A DNA stretch of 64,000 bases from Eucalyptus grandis. Lineage: Eukaryota; Streptophyta; Magnoliopsida; Myrtales; Myrtaceae. The notes beneath the pieces were generated by a model. It worked only from the letters and a program-made list of their open reading frames with translations. It did not search any database and was not told the origin of the DNA. The translations under genes were made by a program, and so were the position numbers. Positions within the stretch are counted from its first letter, which is position 1, and every line of letters begins with the position of its first letter. Location: NCBI RefSeq assembly GCF_016545825.1, contig NC_052619.1, positions 29,923,803-29,987,802 of the forward strand, in the 5' to 3' direction. This document shows positions 11,145-22,419 of this stretch, piece by piece.

Positions 11145-13600
11145 GGCCAATCTAACATAATATTTACTCGCTGGCTTATGAATGATGCATGTCGCAAAAT
11201 GATTAGATCTTTAAAATCGCCCTTTTTATCACTTGCCCCCATTGATTTAGAATGTAGCGCTTCCTACTTTCCGTCGTTATTGACCTACACTGCTTTGATC
11301 AACTTTAAAGTCATTGGACTATTAATAAATGAAGGACTTCGTTCTCATCAAATATACTATAATTGGAATTTCATTAGCTGTGGACTTTTCTACATAAAAA
11401 AAAGTCCTACAGCTAATAATTTTATTCTCTTTATTTTTTTGACATATATTTATTGGTAAAGCATGTAAATTTTTTGTTTTTTGTTTTTTTGTGACGGCAG
11501 ATAATTTTGTTATTAATCCTCTAACACCATTTAATTGTCAAATGTAGACTATCATGTTGTTACAGTTTTTTTAATTATTTTTTTTTTTTTACATTTTCAA
11601 CTCTAGGCATGCATCCAAATTACGATGATCAGTTCTAGTTAAGTAGGTTCTAGACTAATGAACCAAAATTTACATCGTTAGAGTTGATTCCCGGTTTTCC
11701 GAACCGGGAACCAATTTCAAGGTCGACCAAGGAATCGGCCTACTTTTTGTTCATATGTTTTTGGGTGAATCAAGCATATTTATTTGTTCCTTGGAATGCA
11801 AAAAATTCCTACAACAAACCTGTGTGATAAGCTTATTTGTTATTATTTCGTCGAGGATTGATATAATCGTGCAAAAGATTCACTTTTTCCATTTTCCCGG
11901 AGTTCTTCGCCGTTTCTTTATGTTTTGTCCTATCACTGTTTTGAAGTGATAAAACCTAGGTCGAAAAAAAAGAAGGGAAATCATGTAATTGGTGATAAAG
12001 CAAGCTCCACATCAAACAAATTATGTAATTGGTGAAAAAGCAAATCATGGTTTTTAGCTAGTATGTCAAATATGTAACAAATACTTCCGTAATTTTCATC
12101 AAACAAATCGTGCCCTTGGCAGCGAGATGTGGATTTTCTATCTAAAACCGTCTCATTTTATGCAGTCATTAATACTTATTTTTGGAATATACACAACTAT
12201 GAAATATAACCATCTAAAAGTTTTCAGAAGTGGGGTTGTTTTGTCATAATTCCCCCAAACTAAATTTTGTCTCGAAAACGCCCCGTGAACTCGAGACCTT
12301 TGTGTCGATAAGCTGCTAAGCTCTTCGCCAGTCGATGAACAAGTGTTCATCATATGCACGTTTTCCACAATTACGAGGTGCATTTCTGTTAAAAAGGAAA
12401 GAGAGGTAGAGTGGGAAGAGGAGGCTTAGCGGCAGCTAGGGTGAGTCGGTTCTAAGGCTGAAACATGAAACCTAACGAACAAAATCGGCCTGGAAACACC
12501 AATAACCAATTTCTTTTATGAAAATCAAATCAGAGCACTCATGTAATAGTAGTATTTGTAGCTCAGACTAGCTCTTCCTTGAACCAGCTTAAAACCGGGT
12601 AATTCAGGTCGGTTCTAGCTAGGTTGGACCAAATCTAGAGTACTCCCCCTTGTAAGGGCGGCACTTGGTCACTGGCAATCGAACCAGATTGCAACTGTGC
12701 CACTGGCGTCGAAACCTTACTGAGATTAAACCTGACATTTCAGATCATCGACCAATCTTCTTCCTCATATTTGCAAGCGAAGAGAGGATCGAAACCCATC
12801 TGGGCTTGCCAGTTTGTTCACATTGAACATAAGTGGAGTATAAAAAAGGAGCACGAACAGAAGGGAAAAAAAAAGAGAGAGGAGGGAATGGAGGAGTCTT
12901 GGTCTTCTGGATAAGTCATAAAGCTTTGTTCATTCCTTTTCTTTGTGCTCGTCAAAGTGGTTAGGTATTGGATGGCATGGGGCCATTTTTTGTGTGGACA
13001 GAGGAATTAGACAAAGGGAAAGTGGTCATTTGTGCACAATTTGGAGTCTTTTTCTAAAACACTTAAATAGTTAATAGTACGACCATTGACCATCACCCAA
13101 CTATAATCCCCTAAGGTGCATAACATGAAAATATGGTGGTCTAGTCCTAATGATACTTTCAAATATTTATATCAGTAACAAGAATGTTTACTAAAACTTG
13201 GGCAATATTTCAATGGACAAAATCATACTAGAGATTGTTAGTCAGGAGCAAGTACTTCTTGTGTATATATATAAAACTCGAGCCGAATCATTAGATTTTA
13301 TAAAATTATCGTGAGATTCATCTGAAACATATGATTTTCTATATATTAAACTTGAGCTAAATCATCAAATTTGATAAAACCCAAGTGAGATTCATCTAAA
13401 ATATACGATTTTCAATAGTGGACTTCCACGTAAAGCAATTGCTTGGAATAATGTCGCAGTCACTTGATGGTAAACGGATATTGATATAAAGATTGAGTAC
13501 CTTTACCAATTCTCAACGCAGATGCATGGAACACGAGGCATGCTATTTGGAGAGAGAGAGAAAGAGAGAGAGAGGGGAGCGTATATGCACAGTTTTTCCA
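10301..13600. other. Intergenic with simple repeats and hAT-like remnants
   Basis: The region holds an A-tract followed by a long TA microsatellite (about 11081-11140), T-rich tracts, a perfect 9-bp-arm hairpin at 11688-11710, and scattered GGTTC/GAACC blocks (11630-11730, 12440-12640). The blocks resemble the ends of the hAT-like elements elsewhere in the window. Long open frames across the TA repeat (for example 10980-11459) are translations of simple sequence. No gene is supported. Confidence 0.5.
11081..11140. repeat. Poly-A plus (TA)n microsatellite
   Basis: Fifteen or more A residues run directly into about 22 TA dinucleotides. Confidence 0.95.
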
Positions 13601-13700
13601 AAAGCAAAAGGAGATGATGTCTCTTTCTCACACACGGATCCCCATGGCGTGCTGGAATTATGCCCAGCATTTCTTGCTGGAGCTCATTCCCTTTGCTTAC

Positions 13701-13708
13701 TATAAAGC
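13701..13708 (+). promoter_or_regulatory. Candidate TATA box of the AIL gene
   Basis: TATAAAGC lies about 325 bp upstream of the ATG at 14027. Between them is a leader rich in GA, including a pure (GA)n tract at 13748-13786, as is common in plant transcription-factor leaders. The start site is inferred, not seen. Confidence 0.35.
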
Positions 13709-13744
13709 AACCCCCTTTTTGTTTCTCTCTACATGACTGCTTTT

Positions 13745-13747
<3 letters not shown>

Positions 13748-13786
<39 letters not shown>
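13748..13786. repeat. (GA)n microsatellite in the AIL leader
   Basis: About 19 uninterrupted GA units, with further GA clusters at 13551-13575 and 13889-13910. Plant GA tracts can bind BBR/BPC factors; here that is inference only. Confidence 0.9.
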
Positions 13787-13788
<2 letters not shown>

Positions 13789-14026
13789 CAGAAGCACGAG
13801 TCTGGGACTTGTTTCCATCACTGCCTCAACTAGAAAACAAGCAACAAAAAAGCACCCATCATCGGTTTGTGCAGCATGGAAGTGAAGCGAGAGAGAGAGA
13901 GAAAGAGAGTAATATATGTTGGAATGATTAGTTTATTAGTGTCCCAATGATTGAGTTCTCCTTGCATATAGAGAGAAACTCGCCCAGAGTCTCACAAATC
14001 AAGTTCCAAAAACTAGACACGAGGAG

Positions 14027-16080
14027 ATGAAGCCCATGAACAGTGATGATGCAGGGAGCAGCCATTGGTTGGGCTTCTCGCTCTCCCCTCACTTGAACAT
14101 GGAGGCCTCCCACTCTTCTTACCACCGCCAACGGCAGAACCAAGCGCCTGTCGACTCTGCATTTGGTCTCTCGCCTCCGAACCTTGACCATGGCCTGTTG
14201 AGGGGAGTTGAAGGTGAAAGCTTTGGCTCATGCTCTGCATTGTCTGTAATGCCACTCAAGTCTGATGGGTCTCTCTGCCTAATGGAAGCTCTCCACAAGT
14301 CACAGGCTCAAGGTGAACTCCAACTTGCTGCCTGACACTGCACTTCTTCTGTTTTGTTTGTATTAATTCCCCCATTGCAAGTTTAGGCATGCCATGTGAC
14401 AGAATTTGTTGGGATACTCATGTTCGTCTTTGAAAAAAGCACAACAGTGCCAAATAAATCTTTTGGATTTGTGTGGACAAAGAATAGGATTTTTCTGGGA
14501 ACGTACAAATGCATTTTGAACAAATATGAGCTGCACGGTCAATTTTCTCTTTCTCTTGTCCTTTTGCTTCTTGTTCTTTAGGATATATCTGTTTTCTAAT
14601 TACTACTTGGATTTTTCATGGGAAGCTTGTGCTACTCCACAACTGGAGGACCTCTTCAGTGGTGCAACCATGAGCCATGACTTAGAAAAGTTGTACCACC
14701 TGGAAGACCCACAGGATCACGGGCACAACCACCAAAATCACCTCAACCACATCTACTGGAGAAGGCAACACCAAGCCCAAGCTCAATCCCAACACTACCG
14801 CCATCTCTGCTCTGAAGAACTCACGAGCTGTAACCCCCTTCAACACATTCCTTCGAACAATGCAATGGAGATCAATATGATGAATGGAAGCATGATGGGT
14901 CATGGTGGGTCAGGATCTTGTCCTGTAAGCACAATGACATCTGGTGATTCACACTCGTTGAGCTTGTCGATGAGCCCTCAGTCACAGCCAGGCAGCATCA
15001 CGAGCTCGCAGCAGATAGCTGACACGATAGCAGAGTGCGTTGCCCTGGAGACCAAGAACAGAGGGTTTGACAATTGCAATCAGAAGAAGATAGTTCATAG
15101 GAAATCTCTAGATACTTTTGGGCAGAGAACCTCTCAGTACAGAGGTGTTACAAGGTCACTTAATTTTTGTTTTCTTTTCTTGCTTCTCACCCTTGGCTGG
15201 TTTTCTGCTAAAAACATGATCATCTGCAATTTTTTCTCAAGTCAATTGCATTTATTCCTTTTTCTTCCAAATAGCACTAGAAATACCAATACTGGTTAAC
15301 AAAATCGGTGTATGGCACATTCTTGTTAGGTGCTTAACCTTCACCCCCTTGTTTAGATAAGAGTTCACTGCTTTGCATAATTTATCGATTTTAGAAACCA
15401 ATCTTAGTGTTAGTGTCCCTACTCACTAGCATCCCTTTTTTCTTTAACATGATGCTCTGCCTCCTCCACACTCTCAGATTCCTAAAATATTCATGCCAAC
15501 CTGTTTTCCTCACTTGGTCTCAATAAGTCTCAACTCTAATTTCTGGGTATGTTTTGGCTTCTCAGACATAGATGGACAGGTAGATATGAAGCTCATTTAT
15601 GGGATAGCAGCTGCAAGAAAGAAGGGCAGAGCAGGAAAGGAAGACAAGGTTAGTCAAGAGTGTGTAACTTTTTGTTTTTTGTTTTTCATTTCACTGTCTT
15701 TTTCTTTTCCAATTCTTGACACGTGAGAATAGCATGTGGCTGACTTGTGCTTGACTTGCTTTGATGTGTATGCCACTCTCAACCACCAATCAATTAAACT
15801 CAGTGTACCTTGGTAAGCCTTCTCCTTCATGCTTCTACTTTCAAATTTATCTCTTTTTCGTTTCATTCCAAAATATAAAAAAAAAAAAAGTCATGCTCAC
15901 TTTGAAGTGGATCTTTCTGATTCTTCTCACTGAATTACGTTGACAGGAGGGTATGATAGGGAAGAAAAGGCTGCAAGGGCTTACGATCTCGCAGCGCTCA
16001 AGTACTGGGGACCGTCAACCCATCTGAATTTCGCTGTAATAGTCTGCTCACTTTTTCTCTCCTACGGTCATATCTCTTGT

Positions 16081-16113
<33 letters not shown>

Positions 16114-16891
16114 CAGATTTTGATCCTTTTCCCTTTCTTTTTTAGTTGGATAACTATCAGCAAGAACTGGAGGAAATGAAGAACATGAGCAGACAGGAAT
16201 ATGTTGCTCACCTTAGGAGGTATCCCAACAATTTGGTCTTTCTTTCCTCTGGGGCATGCCCTTGTCATTTTCAATTGAATAATCAACCGATTTACTGTCA
16301 TATCTTTAATGTTTTCCTTGTTTTGATTTTGACTGCATTTTTATTTTGCAGAAAAAGTAGTGGATTTTCAAGAGGTGCTTCCATGTATAGAGGAGTCACA
16401 AGGTCCTATTATTTTTCTTGTGGCCAAATACTACTGTTTAAAGTACATTCACTTTGTTTTTAAGCTTTGGCAAATTTTGCCAAGAGTATCTTCTGATTAA
16501 TTCTTTCGGCTTATTAAATGTAGACATCATCAGCATGGACGTTGGCAAGCTCGGATAGGCCGAGTTGCGGGGAACAAAGACCTCTATCTTGGAACTTTCA
16601 GTGAGTCACATTAACATCTCATGATTCTCAATTTGTCGAAAGACATTATCAGATGAAAGCAATGAGTTTGCTTCTTTGTTGGGTTTCTGGTTAGGCACTC
16701 AAGAAGCAGCAGCGGAGGCCTACGACATTGCCGCCATAAAATTCCGAGGAGCAAATGCGGTGACTAATTTCGACATCTCGAGGTACAATGTGGAGCAGAT
16801 CATGGCAAGCAGCACCCTTCTCCCCAGAGAAATGGCCAGACGCGACAAGGAGGTCGCGACCAGGTTCATCAATGAAGCTTCTGGTCACTGA
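14027..16891 (+). CDS. AINTEGUMENTA/AIL-like double-AP2 transcription factor
   Basis: A nuclear AP2-family regulator of the ANT/PLETHORA clade, which controls organ growth and meristem activity. Exons: 14027-14312, 14626-15154, 15566-15648, 15804-15812, 15947-16035, 16146-16219, 16352-16402, 16524-16600 and 16695-16891; phases agree throughout and give 464 residues. The euANT motifs WLGFSLS (residue 14) and PQLEDLF are present. Immediately before repeat 1 is [14 protein letters not shown]; its SQYRGVTR form is typical of ANT/AIL1. Repeat 1 (about 267-337) includes the VYLGGYD insertion characteristic of the lineage. The linker reads [20 protein letters not shown]. Repeat 2 (about 369-426) contains [18 protein letters not shown] and YLGTF. 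The fourth exon is only 9 nt. The tail after repeat 2 is short, ending [12 protein letters not shown]...ASGH. The exon 2 acceptor (14624-14625) has a weak pyrimidine tract but is the only one in frame. Confidence 0.9.
15804..15812 (+). other. 9-nt microexon of the AIL gene
   Basis: CAG|TGTACCTTG|GTAAGC: both splice sites are canonical. With the flanking exons (phase 1 in, phase 1 out) it encodes V-Y-L-G between ...RKGRQ and [12 protein letters not shown]. It is required to complete AP2 repeat 1. Known AP2/ANT-clade genes have the same tiny exon. Confidence 0.9.
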
Positions 16892-17517
16892 CCTGCTGAC
16901 CAAAAAAGGCAACGGCCACACCTTGGTCATCAGTCTATCTACCAAACTAGCCGGAACAAAGGAGACCGTTGTCTTCCTAATTGGCACCTGATGTAGGAGA
17001 ATTACCCGAGGTGGCCGCACTCTCATGGAATTCTTCCTCGTTGTTGACGAGCTTGAGAAGCTCACGAGAAGAGAGTCCGCCATTGACCATTTAAAACTCA
17101 GATCCAACTACCATCCCAATTGAGGACTCTTCCTAGGTTGCCACTTTCACTTATTCAACAGACTGATTGATTTTTCTCTTTCACTATGGCAATATGTTCT
17201 TTTCTTTTTGCATGGAAAGAGATGGGATGATGTACTTTTTCAGGTACATTTTCTGGGTTGGAGAAAAGTGTTTGTGTGGGGGTCCATTCAATGGAAGGAA
17301 ATTCTAAAATTGCAAAGTCAATGCATCTCATTGATCAGTTTCGTGTTGTCTTTTGCAAGATGGTGGAGCAAATGATGAGAGGAAACTGAAAATGACTATG
17401 ATGATGAAGCTGTTGACCATGATTACTGATAATCTCAGATGACCCTATTAATAATTATATCTGGCTTTGGTGTTACATTAAAGTATAGGACAAGCTCACA
17501 CGATTTCCATCTGACCA
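16892..17517. other. AIL 3' UTR and downstream spacer
   Basis: The sequence stays fairly GC-balanced to about 17110, so it could be 3' UTR or former coding sequence. A frame just past the stop reads HQSIYQTSRNKGDRCLPNWH (16928-16987). I see no clear domain in it. Beyond 17130 the DNA is ordinary AT-rich spacer. Confidence 0.4.
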
Positions 17518-17995
17518 ATGATGGTTTTACATGTAACATACCACATGACGTTGCATCACCATAAGAAAGTCTAGCATCCTCATTTATTGTGATTCTTCAA
17601 CATATATGGAAATCGGCAACACCATTGATAAGACGGTGATATTGTCCATCTTGTGATGTGTTGCTATTCGGCAAAATTATCTCATCAATAAAGGCTTGTG
17701 AGATCTAAGAATTCTCGAAATAACCATAAAAAAGTCTAGACAATATTTACACGCTTCAATCCAGCAAATGATGGTTTTAAATGTAACATATCATATAACT
17801 TTCCATTACCATAAAAAAAAGTGTAGCATCCTCATTTTACTATGATTCTTTAACATATATCAAAATCGGCAACCCTTTCGATGGGACAGTGACATTGTAT
17901 ATCTTACGTTGCGTTGCTATTTCATGAAATTATCTCATCAATAAATTTGTGAGAAATTTAAGAATTTTCAGGATAGTCGAAGAATAAGAGGTAAC
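17518..17995. repeat. Two-copy tandem repeat, period about 250 bp
   Basis: The marker ATGATGGTTTTA recurs at 17518 and 17768. It is followed in both copies by TGTAACAT, GCATCCTCATTT, AACATATAT, AATCGGCAAC and AATTATCTCATCAATAAA. The copies are clearly diverged by substitutions and small indels. No coding content was seen. Confidence 0.75.
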
Positions 17996-20016
17996 CCAAG
18001 GTAGATAAGAGTTGAGTACTTATTATTGTGTTTGAAAATATATATTGTTATGCTAGGGAGATTTGTACATGGTATCTATCATAGCTTTTCTCAAACTGAC
18101 TTCTAGTTTCTTACATAACAAATGTAACGCACGGAAAAAACACATTATGAAGGGAATAATCTGTTTTAATGATGAAAAAGATATGATTTATGAGATGACA
18201 TGATTTGTGACAGATGGGGCATGAGCACATGGTGTTTTGAAGACTCGACCTTTGTAGACAATTTTATGTTTGTATCAATAGTGGTTGACCAGTTTACGCC
18301 AATGACTACTGTCTATTTCAGAAGAGGATGTCAACCTTGTAACTTTGGAAACCACTCTCATAGACCTATATCACAAGCCTAATCTGAATCGGACGTGATA
18401 TATTGATTTGGTGTCACAAATCGAAGTGAATCCTATGGGTTCAACAAATTAATGACATTATCTTGTTAGATATTAAAAGGACTGTACATCGAATACAAAT
18501 TGTAAGTTGAGAGATACAAATCTAACATCGATAAATTCGGGGTGTTAAATTTGACAAAAATTTCAAAGAGTGATGTCTGATTATGGTTTTTTGGCTTTTA
18601 TTTTCACTTTTACCTTACAGTGCGACTTTTCTACTCCAAAACCAAAAATATTTATCAGAATATGATTACACACTTTATTTTATAGTGCCTCTGTTACTTC
18701 TAAGGCATTAATTTCACAAATTACAGTCTGTCCGCTGTCTAAATTTTTTTTACAGCTAGTCCAAAATGGAAAGGAAATAGCATGTGGACAAAAAGTGGAA
18801 AAGATTGGCCGACCCAGAAGATTATTGTCAATTCCTAGAAAAGTTGGTACGGCTCGATCAATGAGGTATGCAATGCAAACTTTGGTGAATAATCATAGCT
18901 GCAAATTTTTCCACATTAGTTTTCTGTTCCTACTAGTTAAAATTGTGAAACTTGATTGGGAATCCACGAGCCAAATCGGATCTCTCACCGGAGAATCGAT
19001 CTGCAGCACAGAAAGCGGATCAAGGCGGCCAGGCAACACGTCCGAGCTGGCCCTTTGATTCTTGAGTCGGAGATTGAAGAAGAGGAAATGTGTATAATAT
19101 GTGTCAGAGTCCTGAAATTTTGAACACGTTTCTTGGCTCTCGAATGACCAATTATAGTCTTCTATTCATCCATCAAGAATGCGTCAATAGATAGCTATTG
19201 AGTTAAGACTAGTGTCGGCTCGTCATGACAAGTGGCAATACATGATGTTCAGATGTGTTATTTTATGACATGGATAACATTAGCCACTATTTACTCCCTA
19301 GCTCGGCTTCTCAGGCCGCCGCCGCCATCACTCCACCACAGGGACAGCTGACTCCTTCAACCACCACCGCCACTGGCCACACCTTTGCCTTTCTCTCCTG
19401 ACCAACCAACTCCATATAATAGCAACACCGGCTTTTGATGGCAAAACGCACGACTGAACAGTGGGCAGAAAGAGGGAGAAAGAGAGCCATTTCTCCTTTG
19501 TTATGCACTATTAAATCCTGTCATTATGCCATGGTGAACGAGAAAGGCTGTCATTAGGTCCAACCGATGAACCCACCCACGACAGCCGAATCACGCCCGA
19601 ACGTAAACTGTCGGCGAGGACTGTTTTCTCCAAAGTTGGTGTGCGTACGTGATCGATCGAGGATGCATTTTGACTTTGCCAACGTGATGGGACTCGTTCA
19701 TGTACCGGCGAGAAGCTTTTTCACGACCGGTTCTGTTCTCGGCCAATCTCTTTACAGGTAGAAAGTGAAAAGCCATGCAGATCTCTTGATATGCTTTGAT
19801 TAGAAAGGGGAATATCACTTGCCCTTGATTTCATGGAATGATTAACCATGTTTCATCAAAAAAGTTGAGGGGAAAAAAAGAAAAGAAGTGGAGAGAAAAT
19901 TATTGCACTGGCGTGGAATTTCGATCGGAGCAAGAATTCTTCGTTTCGAATGACGTTTCTGGTAAAAAGTACTGTGGTATTTCAAAATAATTACAAAATA
20001 ATAATTATTCATCGCA
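17996..20016. other. Intergenic, no supported gene
   Basis: Mixed AT-rich DNA with a somewhat more GC-rich stretch at 19300-19760, where short frames occur on both strands. None shows a domain, splice structure or homology that I recognise. No element ends were identified. Confidence 0.4.
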
Positions 20017-21564
20017 TAATTTGTATATTGTGAAAATTTTAAGTGGTTTAGGATTAAAAATAAAAAGGTTAAAGTGCTTGCTTTGCAATAATTTTATTAA
20101 GCAAAAAGTAAAATTTATAGGGACACGTACTGTTTAAGTGCCCAAATGCAAACGAGAACTTTCTCTCATTACATTTAAACCCTGAAGTTTTCAAGATCAC
20201 TCCAATGCGATTATTACTTTAAGTCGAATGCCATGTCATATATTATTTTCGCTGATGAGGCAGTCTGCATCAATAATGAAAGGGCCTGAAAAATGACGTC
20301 AGCCGCCACATCTTCTTCTCTTCTTTTTTTTTTTTTAATTCCCAGTCGGCAATATGTTTATTTCATCTTTTATTTATCCTAGTTTCTTCCTATTTATCTT
20401 TTCCTTTTTGCTCATTCTTCTTTATCATTGCTGTGGCCGCTATACTCAATCCCTGCTCTTGCCACTAGAGATGTCGGTTCCAGATTCTATATAGGTTCCA
20501 TATAAAATCTAGAACCTACCAGTTAGAATAAGTTCTTTATTTCTTGGAACCTGGAACCTAGAACTTACCCTATCATAGGTTATATGGTCGATTCTAAGTT
20601 CTAATCAAGTACCACATGTATTATTAATTGAACAATTTCAGCAAATCATCACTTTTAATAACTACCACTTACTGTTACAATCCACTAACTACAATTTTAT
20701 ATTTAGACATACGAAAAATACAAAATATTAACAAAGTAAAAGTCTCAGTTATAAAATGGAAGCTCAAATTAATTATTCCAATTTATTTGTATATTGTGAA
20801 AATTTTAAGTGGTTTAGGATTAAAAATAAAAAGGCTAAAGTGCTGGCTTTGCAATCATTTTATTAAGCAAAAAGTAAAAATTTATCGGGACACGTACTAT
20901 TTAAGTGCCCAAATGTAAACGAGAACTTTCTCTCATTACATTTAAATCCTAAAGTTTTCAAGATCACTCCAATGTGATTATTACTTAAAGTCGAATGCCA
21001 TGTCATATATTTTTTCGCTGATGAGGGAGTCTGCATCAATAATGTAAGGGCCTTAAAAATGACGTCAGCCGCCACATTTTTTTTTTTTTTAAATTCCCAG
21101 TCGACGATATGTTTATTTCATCTTTTATTTATCCTAGTTTCTTCCTAATCATATTTTCCTTTTTGCCCATTCTTCTTTATCATTGCTACGGCCGCTATCC
21201 CCCACCCCTGCTCTCGCCATTAGAGAAGGTGATTCCAGATTCTGTATAGGTTCCATATAAAATCTAGAACCTACCAATTAGAATAAGTTCCTTATTTCTT
21301 GGAACTTGGAATATATCCAGTATATTTTGGAACCTAGAACTTACCATATCATAGGTTATATGGTCGATTCTAAGTTCTAATCAGGTACCACATGTATTAT
21401 TAATTGAACGATTTCAGCAATTCATCACTTTTAATAACTACCACTTACTGTTACAATCCACTAACTACAATTTTATATTTAGACATACGAAAAATACAAA
21501 ATATTAACAAAGTAAAAGTCTTAGTTATAAAATGGAAGCTCAAATTAATTATTCCAATTTATTT
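20017..21564 (+). repeat. Tandem segmental duplication, about 770-bp units
   Basis: The block beginning TTGTATATTGTGAAAATTTT (near 20021) recurs at 20787 and is followed in both copies by highly similar sequence. This ends with CAAATTAATTATTCCAATTT at about 20788 and 21564. Each unit includes host DNA with GACGTCAGCCGCCACAT, then the left end of a hAT-like element. Copy 2 has small deletions relative to copy 1 (for example in the T-tract near 21080) and a short insertion near 21310. Confidence 0.85.
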
Positions 21565-21802
21565 ACTTGTCATCGAACGCCATGGAATACTATCGGATTG
21601 CATGAAGACATAGACCAAGCAAAACAAAACAAAAAAAATATTTTAGGTTTTGCATTCCGTATTCCACCTATCTAGTAGAGCCTACCAATCGAAATAAGTT
21701 CCTCAATTTTGGGAATCTGAAACCTACCCTGCATACCTTGAAACCTAGAACCAAACAAGTTCCCACCAATCCAGTTCTATTCTGGAACCATGCTTACCCT
21801 TA
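20466..21802. mobile_element. Non-autonomous hAT-like element, older copy, partly duplicated
   Basis: The left end TAGAGATGTCGGTTCC and right end GGAACCATGCTTACCCTTA match the terminal inverted repeats of the element at 27929-29879. Eight-base flanks are CTTGCCAC (20458-20465) and TTTGTCAC (21803-21810), 6/8 matching, as expected for an old hAT target duplication. The left part is present twice because the 770-bp duplication spans its left boundary; the second left end is at 21221. There is no transposase; it carries only GGTTC/GAACC-rich subterminal repeats and AT-rich filler. Confidence 0.6.
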
Positions 21803-22139
21803 TTTGTCACCGTGGTCTACTTGTCATCCATCATTAGCACCGTGTGCTGTCCATCACACCTTTATCTCCAACCTCATCCTTCAATCTCAAATTGGATGCG
21901 CCGTGGCCTCAAATCCATGTTGATGAACTTAGGTCCGAGGCCATGCTTCTCAATTATCTTAATTCATTATATTCAAGTAACACATTGTTTCACCTAGAGA
22001 GTAAAAAATCTTACAGCAAAAAAGTTTTATTTTGGTTATTTATGGACAAAAAGGTGCTTTGCATTGATCTCGAATAGGAAATTAGTTGGCATGAAATTGA
22101 AAGGAAATGAAGAACAAACTCTGGAATTGAAAGAGCAAG
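21803..22139. other. Spacer between hAT-like and Copia elements
   Basis: About 340 bp of unremarkable sequence with overlapping short frames and no domain. It ends at the AGTAG target duplication of the Copia element. Confidence 0.4.
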
Positions 22140-22144
22140 AGTAG

Positions 22145-22316
22145 TGTAAGAATTATGATAGAATAGAGCGGAAAAGATAATTTCTATATATATATGATAT
22201 TGATGATACAATAGCCTATTTATAGACTATTCTAGACAACTATCTAAAGTAATAAAATATTACAATATCACATAGAATCAATTATAATCAATCAAGAAAA
22301 ATGAATATCTCTAACA
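22145..22316 (-). repeat. Copia 3' LTR
   Basis: 172 bp, TGTTAGAGATATTC...ATTCTTACA on the minus strand. It is preceded by the polypurine tract on the minus strand (plus-strand TCCCCCCTT at 22317-22325). Confidence 0.85.
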
Positions 22317-22419
22317 TCCCCCCTTAAACTCAAGGTGATGTAGAAGATGTCAACTAGAGTTTGGAGAAAAGATCTTTAAAACGCCCAAGTGGATAGGCCA
22401 TAGTGAAAACATTAGCCAT

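Noticed and set aside
10980..11459. 159-codon frame across the TA repeat
   Set aside because: Its centre is Ile/Tyr from (TA)n; the flanks show no family signal.
16114..16145. Alternative AIL acceptor after the long T-tract (TTTCAG near 16116)
   Set aside because: Using it shifts the frame; the TTTTTTAG acceptor at 16144-16145 gives the conserved [12 protein letters not shown] linker.
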